Assembly: GCF_036013645.1 (NCBI RefSeq)
Contig: NZ_CP107869.1
Coordinates: 7,998,001-8,062,000, forward strand
Length of the DNA: 64,000 nucleotides
Direction of reading: 5' to 3'
Origin: Streptomyces sp. NBC_00490
GTDB taxonomy: Bacteria; Actinomycetota; Actinomycetes; Streptomycetales; Streptomycetaceae
Shown: piece by piece, positions 50,628 through 62,871 of the stretch
Layout of the letters: each line of letters begins with the position of its first letter
Numbering within the stretch: position 1 is the first letter of the stretch
The notes under the pieces: generated by a model
Seen by the model: the letters and a program-made list of their open reading frames with translations, nothing else
The model's database searches: none
What the model was told of the DNA's origin: nothing
Position numbers and translations under genes: made by a program

Positions 50628-53600
50628 GTGAGCACGGAGACCAGCGGGAAACAGACGCGGGCGGGCCTGGACGGCGAATTGGCGGAGGCGCTGGTGCGCA
50701 GCCGCCGGTTCTTCACCAGGGCGGAGGTCTCCGACGATCTTCGCACCCTGCACCGGAAGGGCGGCCGTCAGGCGGACGATTTCTACCGGGACCGCTGGTC
50801 GCACGACAAGGTGGTGCGCTCCACCCACGGCGTGAACTGCACCGGCTCGTGCTCGTGGAAGGTGTACGTCAAGGACGGCATCATCACCTGGGAGGCGCAG
50901 CAGACCGACTACCCCTCGGTCGGCCCGGACCGCCCCGAGTACGAGCCGCGCGGCTGCCCGCGCGGGGCTGCCTTCTCCTGGTACACCTACTCGCCCACCC
51001 GGGTGCGCTACCCGTACGTGCGTGGCGTGCTGCTGCAGATGTACCGGGAGGCCAAGGCCCGCCTCGGCGACCCGGTCGCGGCCTGGGCGGACATCGTCTC
51101 CGACCCCGAGCGCGCCCGTCGCTACAAGAAGGCGCGCGGCAAGGGCGGCCTGGTGCGGGCGAGCTGGGACGAGGCGGTGGAGATGGTCGCCGCCGCGCAC
51201 GTGCACACCATCAAGGAGTACGGGCCCGACCGGCTGGCCGGGTTCTCCCCGATCCCGGCGATGTCGATGGTCTCGCACGCGGCCGGGGCCCGTTTCTACT
51301 CGCTGCTCGGCGGGGCGATGCTGTCGTTCTACGACTGGTACGCCGACCTGCCGGTCGCCTCCCCGCAGGTCTTCGGCGACCAGACGGACGTCCCGGAGTC
51401 GGGGGACTGGTGGGACGCCGGCTATCTGATCATGTGGGGTTCCAACCTGCCGGTGACCCGCACCCCGGACGCGCACTGGATGGCCGAGGCCCGCTACCGG
51501 GGTCAGAAGGTCGTCGCCGTGTCGCCCGACTACGCGGACAACGTGAAGTTCGCCGACGAGTGGCTCGCCGCCCAGCCCGGCACCGACGGCGCCCTCGCCA
51601 TGGCCATGGGACACGTGATCCTCAAGGAGTTCTTCGTCGACCGGGCCACGCCGCAGTTCACCGACTACGTCAAGAAGTACACGGATCTGCCTTTCCTGGT
51701 GGCCCTGGACGAGGTCGAGGGCGAGCCGGACACGTTCACGCCGGGCAAGTTCCTGACCGCCGCCGACCTGGGTGGCGAGTATGCGCGGGCCGAGCACGCG
51801 GAGTTCCGCACTGTGCTGCTGGACGCGGCCACCGGCCGGCCGGTGGTGCCCAACGGAACGCTCGGCGACCGTTACGGCGAGGCAGGCGCCGGCAAGTGGA
51901 ACCTCGACCTCGGCGACATCCAGCCGTTGCTGTCCGCCGAGGGCGGCGAGGAGGCGCCGGTCGCCGTCGCCCTGGCCCGCTTCGACGCCCCTGACGGCAG
52001 CGCGGCGCTCCTGCGGCGCGGCGTACCGGTTCAGCGGGTCGCCGGGCGGCTGGTGACCACGGTGTACGACCTCCTGCTCGCCCAGTACGGAGTGGCTCGC
52101 GACGGCCTGCCCGGCCGGTGGCCGTCCTCCTACGAGGACGCGGAGGAGCCGTACACCCCGGCCTGGCAGGCGGCGATCACCGGAGTGGAGGCCGGGAAGG
52201 CGGCGCGGATCGCGCGGGAGTTCGCGGCCAACGCCGAGGAGTCCGGCGGCCGTTCGATGATCATCATGGGGGCGGGCACCAACCACTGGTTCCACTCCGA
52301 CACCATCTACCGCGCGTTTCTGACCTTGACGACGTTGACCGGCTGCCAGGGCGTCAACGGCGGCGGCTGGGCGCACTACGTCGGTCAGGAGAAGGTCCGT
52401 CCGATCACCGGCTACTCGGCGATCGCGACCGCCGGCGACTGGAACCGGCCGGCCCGGCAGATGATCCAGACCGCCTACTGGTACCTGCATGCCGACCAGT
52501 TCCGCTACGACCCGTTCTCCGCCGACACCCTCGCCGCGGCCGGTCCGCGAACGGGCGGCCCGTTCGCCGGGAAAACCACGGCGGACGTGATCGCGCAGTC
52601 GGCGCGGATGGGCTGGATGCCGTCCTATCCGACCTTCGACCGCAACCCCCTGGACCTGGCCGACGAGGCCGAGGCCGCGGGCCGGCCGGTCGCCGAGCAC
52701 GTCGTGGACGAACTGAAGGCGGGGCGGCTGCGGTTCGCGGGCGAGGACCCCGACGCCCCCGAGAACTTCCCGCGCGTGCTGACCATCTGGCGGGCCAATC
52801 TGCTGGGCTCCTCGGCCAAGGGCAACGAGTACTTCCTCAAGCACCTCCTCGGCACCGACCACTCAGTGCGGGCCACCGAGGCGCCGCCGGAGGCCCGCCC
52901 CCGAGACGTGGTGTGGCGGGAGGAAGCCCCCGAGGGCAAGCTCGACCTGCTGCTCACCCTGGACTTCCGCATGACCAGCACGACCGTCTTCTCCGACATC
53001 GTCCTGCCCGCCGCCACCTGGTACGAGAAGCACGACCTGTCCAGCACCGACATGCATCCCTTCGTGCACGCCTTCAATCCGGCCATCGCCCCGCCCTGGC
53101 AGACCCGAACCGACTGGGACGCCTTCCACACGATCGCCAAGGAGTTCAGCCGCCAGGCCGCCGATCACCTGGGCGTCCGCAAGGACGTGGTCGCCGCCGC
53201 GCTGCTGCACGACACCCCCGACGAGATGGCCAACCCGCACGGCCGGGTGCTCGACTGGAAGGCGGGCGAGTGTGAGCCGGTCCCCGGCCGCACGATGCCG
53301 AAACTGGTGACGGTGGAACGCAACTACGGCGCCGTCGCCGACAAGATGGCCGCCCTCGGCCCCCTGCTCGACACCCTGGGCGCCACCACCAAGGGCGTCA
53401 CCTTCAAGGTCGAGCGCGAGCTGGAGTACCTGCGGCACAAGAACGGCACCGTGCGCGGCGGCACGGCCGACGGGCGGCCCTCGATCGCCCGCGACACACA
53501 CGCCTGCGAGGCGATCCTCGCCCTGTCCGGCACCACCAACGGCCACCTCGCCACCCAGGGCTTCCACACCCTCGAAGCCCGCACCGGCACACGGCTCGCG

Positions 53601-54355
53601 GACCTGGCCGCCGAGCACGAGGGCAAGCAGATCACCTTCGCCGACACCCAAGCCGCCCCCGTGCCGGTCATCACCTCCCCGGAATGGTCCGGCTCCGAGA
53701 CCGGAGGACGCCGCTACTCCCCGTTCACCATCAACGTCGAGCGCCTCAAGCCCTGGCACACCCTCACCGGCCGCCAGCACTTCTACCTCGACCACGACTG
53801 GATGACCGCACTGGGCGAACAACTGCCCGTCTACCGACCACCATTGAACATGCACGCCCTGTTCGACGAGCCCCGCATCGGCGAGACGGGCGAACTCGGC
53901 GTGACCGTGCGCTACCTGACCCCGCACAACAAGTGGTCCATCCACTCCGAGTACCAGGACAACCTCTTCATGCTCTCCCTGTCCCGGGGCGGCCCGACCA
54001 TCTGGATGAGCACCCAGGACGCGGCCAAGGTCGGCGTGAAGGACAACGACTGGGTCGAGGCGGTCAACCGCAACGGCGTGGTCGCCGCCCGCGCCATCGT
54101 CTCGCACCGCATGCCCGAGGGCACCGTCTACATGCACCACGCCCAGGACCGCCTCATCGACGTGCCCCGCACCGAGACCACCGGCCGGCGAGGCGGCATC
54201 CACAACTCCCTGACCCGCCTGCTGATCAAACCCAGCCACCTCATCGGCGGCTACGCCCAGCTGACATACGCCTTCAACTACCTCGGCCCCACCGGCAACC
54301 AGCGCGACGAGGTCACCGTCATCCGCCGCCGCAGCAACCAGGAGGTGACGTACTG

Positions 54356-54356
<1 letters not shown>
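50628..54356 (+). CDS. narG: Respiratory nitrate reductase, alpha subunit (copy 2)
   Basis: 1,242 aa. It has the same motifs as copy 1: FS0 site HGVNCTGSC and molybdenum Asp in SFYDWYADLP, and it is highly similar over the full length. The GTG at 50628 is preceded by GCGGAG and gives a family-like start; the frame is open back to 50304 through the terminator, which cannot be coding. The stop overlaps the narH start (TGATG). Confidence 0.95.
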
Positions 54357-56052
<1,696 letters not shown>

Positions 56053-56056
<4 letters not shown>

Positions 56057-56715
56057 AACAGAAGACCACGCGCGCGGCCCGCACCGAGTCCTGGCACTCC
56101 CACGCCTGGCAGGCCCAGTCCCTGCTGCTCGCCTACCCCGACGACCAGTTCGAGCAGCGCCTGGCGCTGGCCGGTCAGGTCACCGCCACCCTGCCGGAAC
56201 CCGTCGCCCGCCCCCTCCTCCGCTTCACCACGCACGCCGGGCGGACCGCCACCGCCGACTTGGCCACCTCCTACGTCGCCACCTTCGACCACCGCAAACG
56301 CTGCTGCCCCTATCTGACGTACTACGCCCACGGCGACACCCGGAAGCGTGGCATCGGCCTGCTGCGGTTGAAGCAGACCTATGCGGCGGCCGGCTGGCGC
56401 CTGGGCGACGACGAGCTGCCCGACCACCTCGCCGTTGTCCTCGAGTTCGCCGCCACCGAACCGGGCACGGGAGCGCGTCTGCTCACCGAACACCGTGCCG
56501 GCCTGGAACTCCTGCGCCTGGCCCTGACCGACGACGGCTCGCCCTGGGCTCACGTCCTGGACTCCGTCTCGGCCACCCTGCCCGCCCTCGCCGGCGACGA
56601 CCGCGAGGCGGTCATGCGCCTGGCCGCCCAGGGCCCGCCCGAGGAGCAGGTCGGCCTCGATCCGTACGCATCCCCCGTGTTCCTGCCCGACCCCGTCGTA
56701 GGAGGTCCCCGATGA
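56053..56715 (+). CDS. narJ: Nitrate reductase assembly chaperone (copy 2)
   Basis: 220 aa NarJ-type chaperone (VATFDHRKRCCPYLTYYAHG, GWRLGDDELPDHLAVVLEF). It lacks the N- and C-terminal extensions of copy 1. A Cys-Cys pair replaces the KSS of copy 1 at the same site. ATGA overlaps on both sides. Confidence 0.92.
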
Positions 56716-57482
56716 CTGCGCCCGCGCAACCCCTCACCCTGGCGGCCGAGACGGGCACCGGCGGCATTCTGCTGTGGGTCGTGCTGCCGTACGTCGTCCT
56801 CGCGGTGTTCGTGCTCGGCCATGTCTGGCGCTACCGCTACGACAAGTTCGGCTGGACCACCCGCTCCTCCCAGCTGTACGAGAGGCGGCTGCTGCGCGTC
56901 GGCAGCCCGCTGTTCCACTTCGGGATCCTGGTCGTACTCCTCGGCCACATCGGCGGCCTGGTCATTCCGGAGAGCTGGACCGAAGAGGTCGGTATCAGCG
57001 AGGACGCCTACCACGTGTCGGCCGTTGTCCTCGGGACGATCGCGGGCGTCGCCACCGTGGGCGGACTGGCCATCCTGATCTACCGACGCCGCACCGTCGG
57101 GCCCGTGTTCTCAGCCACCACCCGCAATGACAAGGCCATGTACGTCTCCCTGACGGTGACCATCGCCCTGGGCCTGGCCGCCACGGTGGCCGCGAACATC
57201 GTGGGCGGCGGCTACAACTACCGGGAAACGATCTCCCCCTGGTTCCGCTCCATCTTCTACCTCCAGCCCGACCCCGCCCTGATGGCCGAAGCCCCGGTGC
57301 TCTTCCAACTTCACGCGATCAGCGCCCTCCTGCTGTTCGCGGCTTGGCCGTTCACCCGGCTCGTGCACATGCTCACCGCACCGCTCGGCTACCTCACCCG
57401 CCCCTACATCGTCTACCGCAGTCGCGACACTCAGCTCGGCGCCCGCGCCCCGCGCCGTGGCTGGGACCGCGTGGGATCATGA
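56712..57482 (+). CDS. narI: Respiratory nitrate reductase, gamma subunit (copy 2)
   Basis: 256 aa membrane cytochrome b subunit with five helices and haem-type histidines (LGHVWRYRYDKFGW, GSPLFHFGILVVLLGHIGGL, VLFQLHAISALL). Last gene of the second nar operon. Unlike copy 1 it is not followed by VKOR; the next DNA is a decayed transporter on the other strand. Confidence 0.93.
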   Translation: MTAPAQPLTLAAETGTGGILLWVVLPYVVLAVFVLGHVWRYRYDKFGWTTRSSQLYERRLLRVGSPLFHFGILVVLLGHIGGLVIPESWTEEVGISEDAYHVSAVVLGTIAGVATVGGLAILIYRRRTVGPVFSATTRNDKAMYVSLTVTIALGLAATVAANIVGGGYNYRETISPWFRSIFYLQPDPALMAEAPVLFQLHAISALLLFAAWPFTRLVHMLTAPLGYLTRPYIVYRSRDTQLGARAPRRGWDRVGS

Positions 57483-57639
57483 AAAGCCAGGCCGGGAAAC
57501 GAGTGAGGCGCTGGGGCTGACAGTCGGGACTGGTCGGGCCGGTACGTCAGATACGGAGTACCGACAACTTGACTACGTTCTCTTGCTGTCCGACGGCTTC
57601 TGCCGAGGTCTCCGGCCCGTTCCGCAAGCAGAACGGGCC

Positions 57640-58716
57640 GGGAGGCCATCATGAGCAGGACGGCGAACCACACCAGGGTGGTCCAGGCCGCCTTCTCCGC
57701 GGCCAGGTCGCCCCAGGTCAGTACGCCGGTCACGAGCAGCAGTGCCACGCCGGTGAAGGCGGAGACGGTGGCGGACAGGTCCCAGACCTGGCCGCCGACC
57801 GACCGCAGCAGGAGCAGCAGGACGAAGACGCCTGCCATGGTCCATTCCTGGCGGGACATCCGGCCCAGCTCGGCGAGCTGAGCGCGGGCCTGGTCCGGGG
57901 CCTCGGGGGTGGCGCGGACGGCAGGCGGGAAGACGCGGTACAGCAGCGCGGGGAGCACCAGCAGGGCCACCAGTCCGGGCACGATGGCCGCGAGCGCTCA
58001 GGAGCTCCAGCTGAGGGCGATGCCGTGGTCGGCGGCGAGCTTCTGCACCAGGGGGTTGGCGGCCACGGAGGTCAGGAACATGGCGCTGGTGACCGTGTTG
58101 ATCTGCATGGCGGTCACGCTGAGGTAGGCGCCGAGCTTGCGGCGGCTTTCGTCGCCGGGGTGCGAGCCGGCGTTGGTGCTGAGCGAGCCGATGACGGGTT
58201 GACGACGCCGCCGTAGCGGGCGGTGTTGCTCGGGGTGGCCGGGGCGAGCACCAGGTCGGTGAGGGTGATGCCGTAGGCCAGCCCCAGGCTGCTGCGGCCC
58301 AGGGCACGGACGAACAGCAGGGCGATGCGACGGCCGAGGCCGGTCTTGGTGAATCCCAGTGAGATGAAGAACGCGGCCACGATCAGCCAGATGGTCGGCT
58401 CGGAGAAGCCGCCGAGCGCGACGTCCGGCTCCAGCGTGCCGGTGATCATCGCCGCTGTCAGGCCGACGAGGGCGACCGCGCCGAGTGGCAGCGGCTGCAA
58501 GATCAGGCCCAGTACGGTGCCGGTGAAGATGGCGAGTACCGCCCACCCGCCGGCCTTGATTCCGTCCGGCTGCGGCAGCAGGTAGACGGTCAGACCCACG
58601 GCCACGGGGACGGCCCACTTCAGTGCTGTCCCTGTCGTGGCGGCACGCGCCTTGGCCGGGGCAGGGGACGGCGCCGACCTGGCTGGTGTTCCTTCTGCGT
58701 CCCGGAAGGGGCTCAT
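57640..58716 (-). pseudogene. SLC13/DASS-type anion permease, decayed
   Basis: The N-terminal part from ATG 58716 (VLGLILQPLPLGAVALVGLT, GFSEPTIWLIVAAFFISLGF, LAPATPSNTARYGGVV) shifts frame at 58196-58198, where one base of a C run seems lost. It continues as VIGSLSTNAGSHPGDESRRK, hits an in-frame TGA at 57998-58000 where Trp is expected, resumes as ALAAIVPGLVALLVLPALLY, and is cut off after WTTLVWFAVLLMMAS near 57645. The family carries dicarboxylates or other anions with sodium. Three lesions make it non-functional. Confidence 0.85.
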
Positions 58717-58894
58717 CGTTGCCAGCCCGTGGGTGGGGCCCGGCATGTCTCGGACGACTCAGCCGGACCAGGGTCGAGTTTGCGCCTCCACGGTGACGTT
58801 TGGGGAGGAGACCAGGCGCGAGGTGACCGGCCCTCGTCGTGGGGCCGCACGGCACCGAGGAGGGAGCGTGTTGGTCCCGCCCCCGCCCCGGGGC

Positions 58895-60634
58895 TCAGGC
58901 GTCCGTCTGCGTGGGGAGAGGCACGGTCCATTCCGCGATGGTGCCGGTGGGTTCGTTCGGCGTGAGAGTGAAGCCGCCACCGAGGTCGGTGGCGCGCCGA
59001 CGGAGGTTGTCCAGGCCGCTGCGCCGGGTGACGGCCGGGTCGATGCCGCTGCCGTTGTCGGCGACGCGCAGGTGGAGCCGTCGGCCGTCCGTCTCGGCGG
59101 TGACCTCGACGGCGGTGGCGTGCGCGTGCCGGGCGGCGTTGGAGAGCGTCTCGCGCAGGACAGCGAGCAGGTGCTCGGCATGGTCCGCGGGCACGTCGGT
59201 GTCGAGCAGGCCGGTCATGCGCAGGGCGGGAGTGAAGCCGAGCACGTCGGCGGCCTGGTCGGTCTCGGCCAGAAGCCTTGCGCGCAGCCCGCCGCGGCTG
59301 TCGGAGCGGTCGCGCTCGTGCAGCGCGTAGATCGTGCCTCGTACGGTCTTGATGGTGTCGTCGAGGTCGTCGACCACGCGCTGGACGCGCTCGGCCACCT
59401 CGGGCCGGTCGGAAATCCGGCCGAGTACGGAATTGAGGGTCAGGCCGGAGGCGAAGAGCCGTTGGATGGCAAGGTCGTGCAGGTCGCGAGCGATGCGGTC
59501 GCGGTCGGTCAGGACCACAAGGTGTTCGGCCTCGCGCCGGTGCTCGGCGATCTCCAGGGCGAGTGCGGCCTGGTCGGCAAAGCTGTCGATCATGGCCATG
59601 GTGGCGTCGGAGAACTCCGCGCCGCCGGGCAGGTTGGCCACCTGCAAAACTCCGCGCACGTTCTCGCCGCCGCCGAGAGGGAGCAGGAACCCCGGCCCCA
59701 GGCCCAGCTGTGCCGCTGAACCGCCACCGGCCTGCGGCTCGGCGGACAGCGCACTGCTGCTGATCCGCTGGTTGGAGTGGTAGACCTTCGCGGCCAGTGT
59801 GGTGGCCGGCAGGACCAGTCCTCGCACCTGCTCGGCGCCCTCGCCGTCGGCGGCCTCGATCACCAGCTCCTCGCCGCCGTCGAACCGTACCGCCAGCGTC
59901 ACCAGGTCGGCGCCGGACAGCGTCCGGACGGTGGCGGCGACCTGATGCAGAACCTGGTCCGGGTCGGTGCCCGACAGCAGGCTGCGGGTCAGTTCGCTGC
60001 TCGCCGCCAGCCACTGCTCCCGGCGCCGGGAGCCCTCGTACAGGCGGGCGTTGTCGATGGCCACACCGGCCGCGGCCGCGAGCGTACGCAGCACCGCCTC
60101 GTCATCGTCGTCGAACTCCGACCCTCCGCGCTTGTCGGTCAGGTACAGGTTTCCGAAGACCTGGTCGCGCACGCGCACCGGCGCGCCCAGGAAGGTGGTC
60201 ATCGGCGGATGCCCCGCGGGGAAGCCGACCGAGTCGGAGTGGCGGCCCAGGTTGGCCAGGCGCAGCGGCTCCGGCTCCCTGATCAGGAGTCCCAGGATGC
60301 CATGGCCCTCGGGATAATGGCCGATGGCACGGATGGTGTCCTCGTCCATGCCGACCGTGATGAACTGCCGGATCTTCCCTTCCTCGCCCAGCACGCCGAG
60401 GGCCCCGTACTGGGCGTCCACCAGGGTGACCGCGGACTCGGTGATCCGCCGCAGCACCACGTCGAGATCCAGATCGGTGCCGATGGTGAGGACCGCGTCC
60501 AGCAGCGTGTGCACCCGGTCCCTGGCCGCGCGAACCCGCTCCACCTGCGCCTGCAGGCCCTCCAGCAACTCATCCAGCCGCAACTGGGGTGCCGCCGGGC
60601 CGCCCCTGCGCCCCTGCGCTGGACTCTCCGCCAT
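58895..60634 (-). CDS. devS: GAF-GAF sensor histidine kinase, DevS/DosS/OsdK-like
   Basis: 579 aa. GAF-A (about 40-195) keeps the context of the haem-binding domain of mycobacterial DevS, including H142 in GHPPMTTFLGAPVR, at the position of the haem-ligand His149. GAF-B spans about 210-370. The HisKA_3 dimerisation domain has phospho-acceptor H386 (LTDRDRIARDLHDLAIQRLF), followed by a HATPase with LSNAARHAHA and VADNGSGID. GGAGGGAG precedes ATG 60634. It probably senses O2, NO or redox state and phosphorylates DevR 43 kb away in this window. Haem binding is inferred from sequence only. Confidence 0.92.
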   Translation of the reverse strand: MAESPAQGRRGGPAAPQLRLDELLEGLQAQVERVRAARDRVHTLLDAVLTIGTDLDLDVVLRRITESAVTLVDAQYGALGVLGEEGKIRQFITVGMDEDTIRAIGHYPEGHGILGLLIREPEPLRLANLGRHSDSVGFPAGHPPMTTFLGAPVRVRDQVFGNLYLTDKRGGSEFDDDDEAVLRTLAAAAGVAIDNARLYEGSRRREQWLAASSELTRSLLSGTDPDQVLHQVAATVRTLSGADLVTLAVRFDGGEELVIEAADGEGAEQVRGLVLPATTLAAKVYHSNQRISSSALSAEPQAGGGSAAQLGLGPGFLLPLGGGENVRGVLQVANLPGGAEFSDATMAMIDSFADQAALALEIAEHRREAEHLVVLTDRDRIARDLHDLAIQRLFASGLTLNSVLGRISDRPEVAERVQRVVDDLDDTIKTVRGTIYALHERDRSDSRGGLRARLLAETDQAADVLGFTPALRMTGLLDTDVPADHAEHLLAVLRETLSNAARHAHATAVEVTAETDGRRLHLRVADNGSGIDPAVTRRSGLDNLRRRATDLGGGFTLTPNEPTGTIAEWTVPLPTQTDA

Positions 60635-60651
60635 TTCCGCTCCCTCCGGAA

Positions 60652-60670
60652 AAGGTGCCGTTGGCACCTT
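60652..60670. promoter_or_regulatory. AAGGTGCC-GTT-GGCACCTT palindrome before devS
   Basis: Perfect 8-bp arms around GTT, 18 bp upstream of the devS ATG. It shares the GG..CC-N3-GG..CC form with the narG copy 1 site but has different half-sites. It could be a divergent DevR-type box or another regulator's operator. Confidence 0.45.
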
Positions 60671-61325
60671 CTCATCATGCCCGAATGGCTCTGCTTGCAC
60701 CCGAACGCCTGTGTTGGACGGCCGCCCCAGATCCTATGGCCCTGCGACGTGTGTGAACGATGCGCGGTGTGAGATCCCGGCGGGCGCCACCCACCGCACC
60801 CCTCCCGGGGTCATTCACAGCCGCCCCGCGGAGTGGATGCCGTTCGGCCGCTTCTCGGAGACGAATGGCCCTGGCCGGGGCGGCGGGATCGCACAGACCC
60901 TGGGAACAAGGATGCAGGGAGCGTTCCGGTGGACGGCTCAGACGCTGCGGTACGCCGACCGTCGCGGGTCAGCCGCAGCGTGCTGGGCCGCCTGATCCTG
61001 GAGGGTCCGAGGCCGTTCGTGCCAAGGGCGACGAAGGACTGCCGGTAAGGCTGGCCACACGGCTGTTCGTCAAGGCCGGTCATGAGTGGACGAAGAGTCA
61101 ACTCATTGTCAGCCCGCCCCGGCCAGGTTGAGCAGCGGTTCGGACGAAGCCATCCGGCTGTGGTCGGGGCATGCCGTTATGCCGGGATCGATGGGAGGGT
61201 TGCGCAGTGCCGTCCCGGACGGGGGTCTGACTCATGAGATCTATGACCGAAGTGTCCAGTCACAGGCATGTCGACTGTCGTTACGGGATGGCGCCTGCTG
61301 GTACCGAGCCACAGGGCGTGTCCCA
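60671..61325. other. Gap between devS and the IS110 element
   Basis: No supported gene. A short stretch near 60929-60965 reads VDGSDAAVR, as at the start of a universal stress protein, but it cannot be followed and may be a relic or chance. Weak GCCGTTCGGC (60839-60848) resembles a DevR-type core. Confidence 0.4.
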
Positions 61326-62527
61326 ATAGGGGCCTTGCCGACGATCAGGCGCCATCACGGTTCAGACCGCCCGGGCAGGCCGGTGCCATCCACCCAGCAC
61401 GTCACCACGCGGGAGGCGAACCACCATGACGACCAGACAGCGCAGCACCTCCTCCAGCATGAATCCTTCCGTTCGGGGCGAGGTCGTCCTGGGCGTGGAC
61501 ACGCACGGCGAGGTTCATGTTGCCGCCGTGCTCTCTCCGCTGGGGAAGGTCCTGGGAACCGAGTCCTTTCCGGCCACGGCGGCCGGCTACCGTCGGCTGC
61601 TCGCCTGGGCCGGCAAGCTGGGGACGGTGCGCCGGGCCGGTGTGGAGGGCACCGGCACCTTCGGCGCGGGCCTGGCCCGTTACCTGCTGGCGCAGCAGGT
61701 CGAGGTATATGAGGTGAACCGGCCGGATCGCTCGGCCCGTCGGCTGCTGGGGAAGTCGGACCCGCTCGACGCGCAGGCCGCCGCGCGGGCCGTGCTCAGC
61801 GGTCGCGCCCGGGCCCGGGCCAAGTCCGGCGACGGTCCGGTGCACAGCGCCCGGATCTTCAAGCTCGCCAAGGACTCCGCGGTCAAGGCTCGTACCCAGG
61901 CGATCAACCAGCTCAAGGCCGTCCTGGTCATCGCCGATCCCGCACTGCGGGAACGGCTGACCAGCCTCGGCAACGCCGAACTCTTCCGCACCTGCGCGCG
62001 CCTCGGCCCACCCGACGATGAAGGAGAAGAGGACGCGGTGGCCCAGGCCACCCAGATGACCCTGAGCATGCTCGCCCAGCGCATCGAACAGCTCACCGCG
62101 CAGATCAATGAGCTGAACCAGCGCCTGATCCGGCTCGTCGAACGCCACGCCCCACAGCTGCTCGTACCGGTGGGCATCGGCCCGGACAGCGCCGCCACTC
62201 TCCTGATCACCATGGGAGACAATCCCGAGCGGCTGAACACCGAGGCGTCCTTTGCTGCCCTTTGCGGAGTCAGCCCCATCGAGTACTCCTCTGGCCGGCG
62301 GAGCACGCGTCGGCTCAACTACGGCGGCGACCGCCAGGCGAACGCCGCCCTGCACCGCATCGTCTTCACCCGGCTGCGCCACGACCCCCGCACCCAGGCG
62401 TACTTCGAACGCCGCACGCAGGAGGGCAAGACCCGACGTGAGATCATCCGATGCCTCAAGCGGTATGCCGCCCGAGAGGTCTTCAACCTGGTCAGACCGG
62501 TTTCCAGCGCCCCCGCGTTATAGGGGC
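61326..62527 (+). mobile_element. IS110-family insertion sequence (ends uncertain)
   Basis: Contains an intact IS110 transposase. IS110 elements lack terminal inverted repeats. An 8-bp direct repeat ATAGGGGC at 61326-61333 and 62520-62527 could mark the ends, but this is only a guess. Confidence 0.5.
61426..62523 (+). CDS. IS110-family transposase
   Basis: 365 aa. N-terminal DEDD-type catalytic domain (VVLGVDTHGEVHVAAVL; EVNRPDRSARRLLGKSDPLD) and the C-terminal Transposase_20 domain (LLVPVGIGPDSAATLLITMG; GVSPIEYSSGRRSTRRLNYG). Full length for the family (about 340-400) and apparently intact. The last sense codon is TTA, rare in Streptomyces. GGGAGG lies nine bases before the ATG. Confidence 0.93.
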   Translation: MTTRQRSTSSSMNPSVRGEVVLGVDTHGEVHVAAVLSPLGKVLGTESFPATAAGYRRLLAWAGKLGTVRRAGVEGTGTFGAGLARYLLAQQVEVYEVNRPDRSARRLLGKSDPLDAQAAARAVLSGRARARAKSGDGPVHSARIFKLAKDSAVKARTQAINQLKAVLVIADPALRERLTSLGNAELFRTCARLGPPDDEGEEDAVAQATQMTLSMLAQRIEQLTAQINELNQRLIRLVERHAPQLLVPVGIGPDSAATLLITMGDNPERLNTEASFAALCGVSPIEYSSGRRSTRRLNYGGDRQANAALHRIVFTRLRHDPRTQAYFERRTQEGKTRREIIRCLKRYAAREVFNLVRPVSSAPAL

Positions 62528-62871
62528 GTCCGTGCTCGGCCGCACCACACTGACAGAGCAGACAACCCCTGAGCCGAGCACCGCTCCAAGACGTTGCCCT
62601 TGGCCTCAACACCACCCCAACCGGCGGCTGGAGTCAACGCATAGAGCCTCCACCAATCCCGGAGCGGTTCGCCGAGACCGTGCAGCCAGCGCAGCCCGCC
62701 GCCCTCACCCGCCACCGGCGTAGTCACCAAGGCATCCGCCGCCGGGGGCCTACCCACCACCGACAACGGCGGCTAACGTCAGGTCTCTTGAGCGCCGATG
62801 TGCCGACACGAGGCAGGTCGCCTCCGACGTCGTCGGGCTTTCCTTCATACGGATCCGGACAGGCGGTTCGA
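62528..62871. other. Gap between the IS110 element and the radical SAM gene
   Basis: About 340 bp. A minus-strand frame of 82 codons (62518-62766) shows no recognisable domain. Base composition becomes less GC-rich towards the right. No promoter could be assigned. Confidence 0.4.

Noticed and set aside
50241..52862. 873-codon minus-strand open frame
   Set aside because: Antisense to narG copy 2 and runs through the 25-bp terminator stem; no domain.
60917..61048. Possible universal stress protein start (VDGSDAAVR)
   Set aside because: Only nine residues fit; the frame then loses any similarity. Kept only as a remark in the gap entry.
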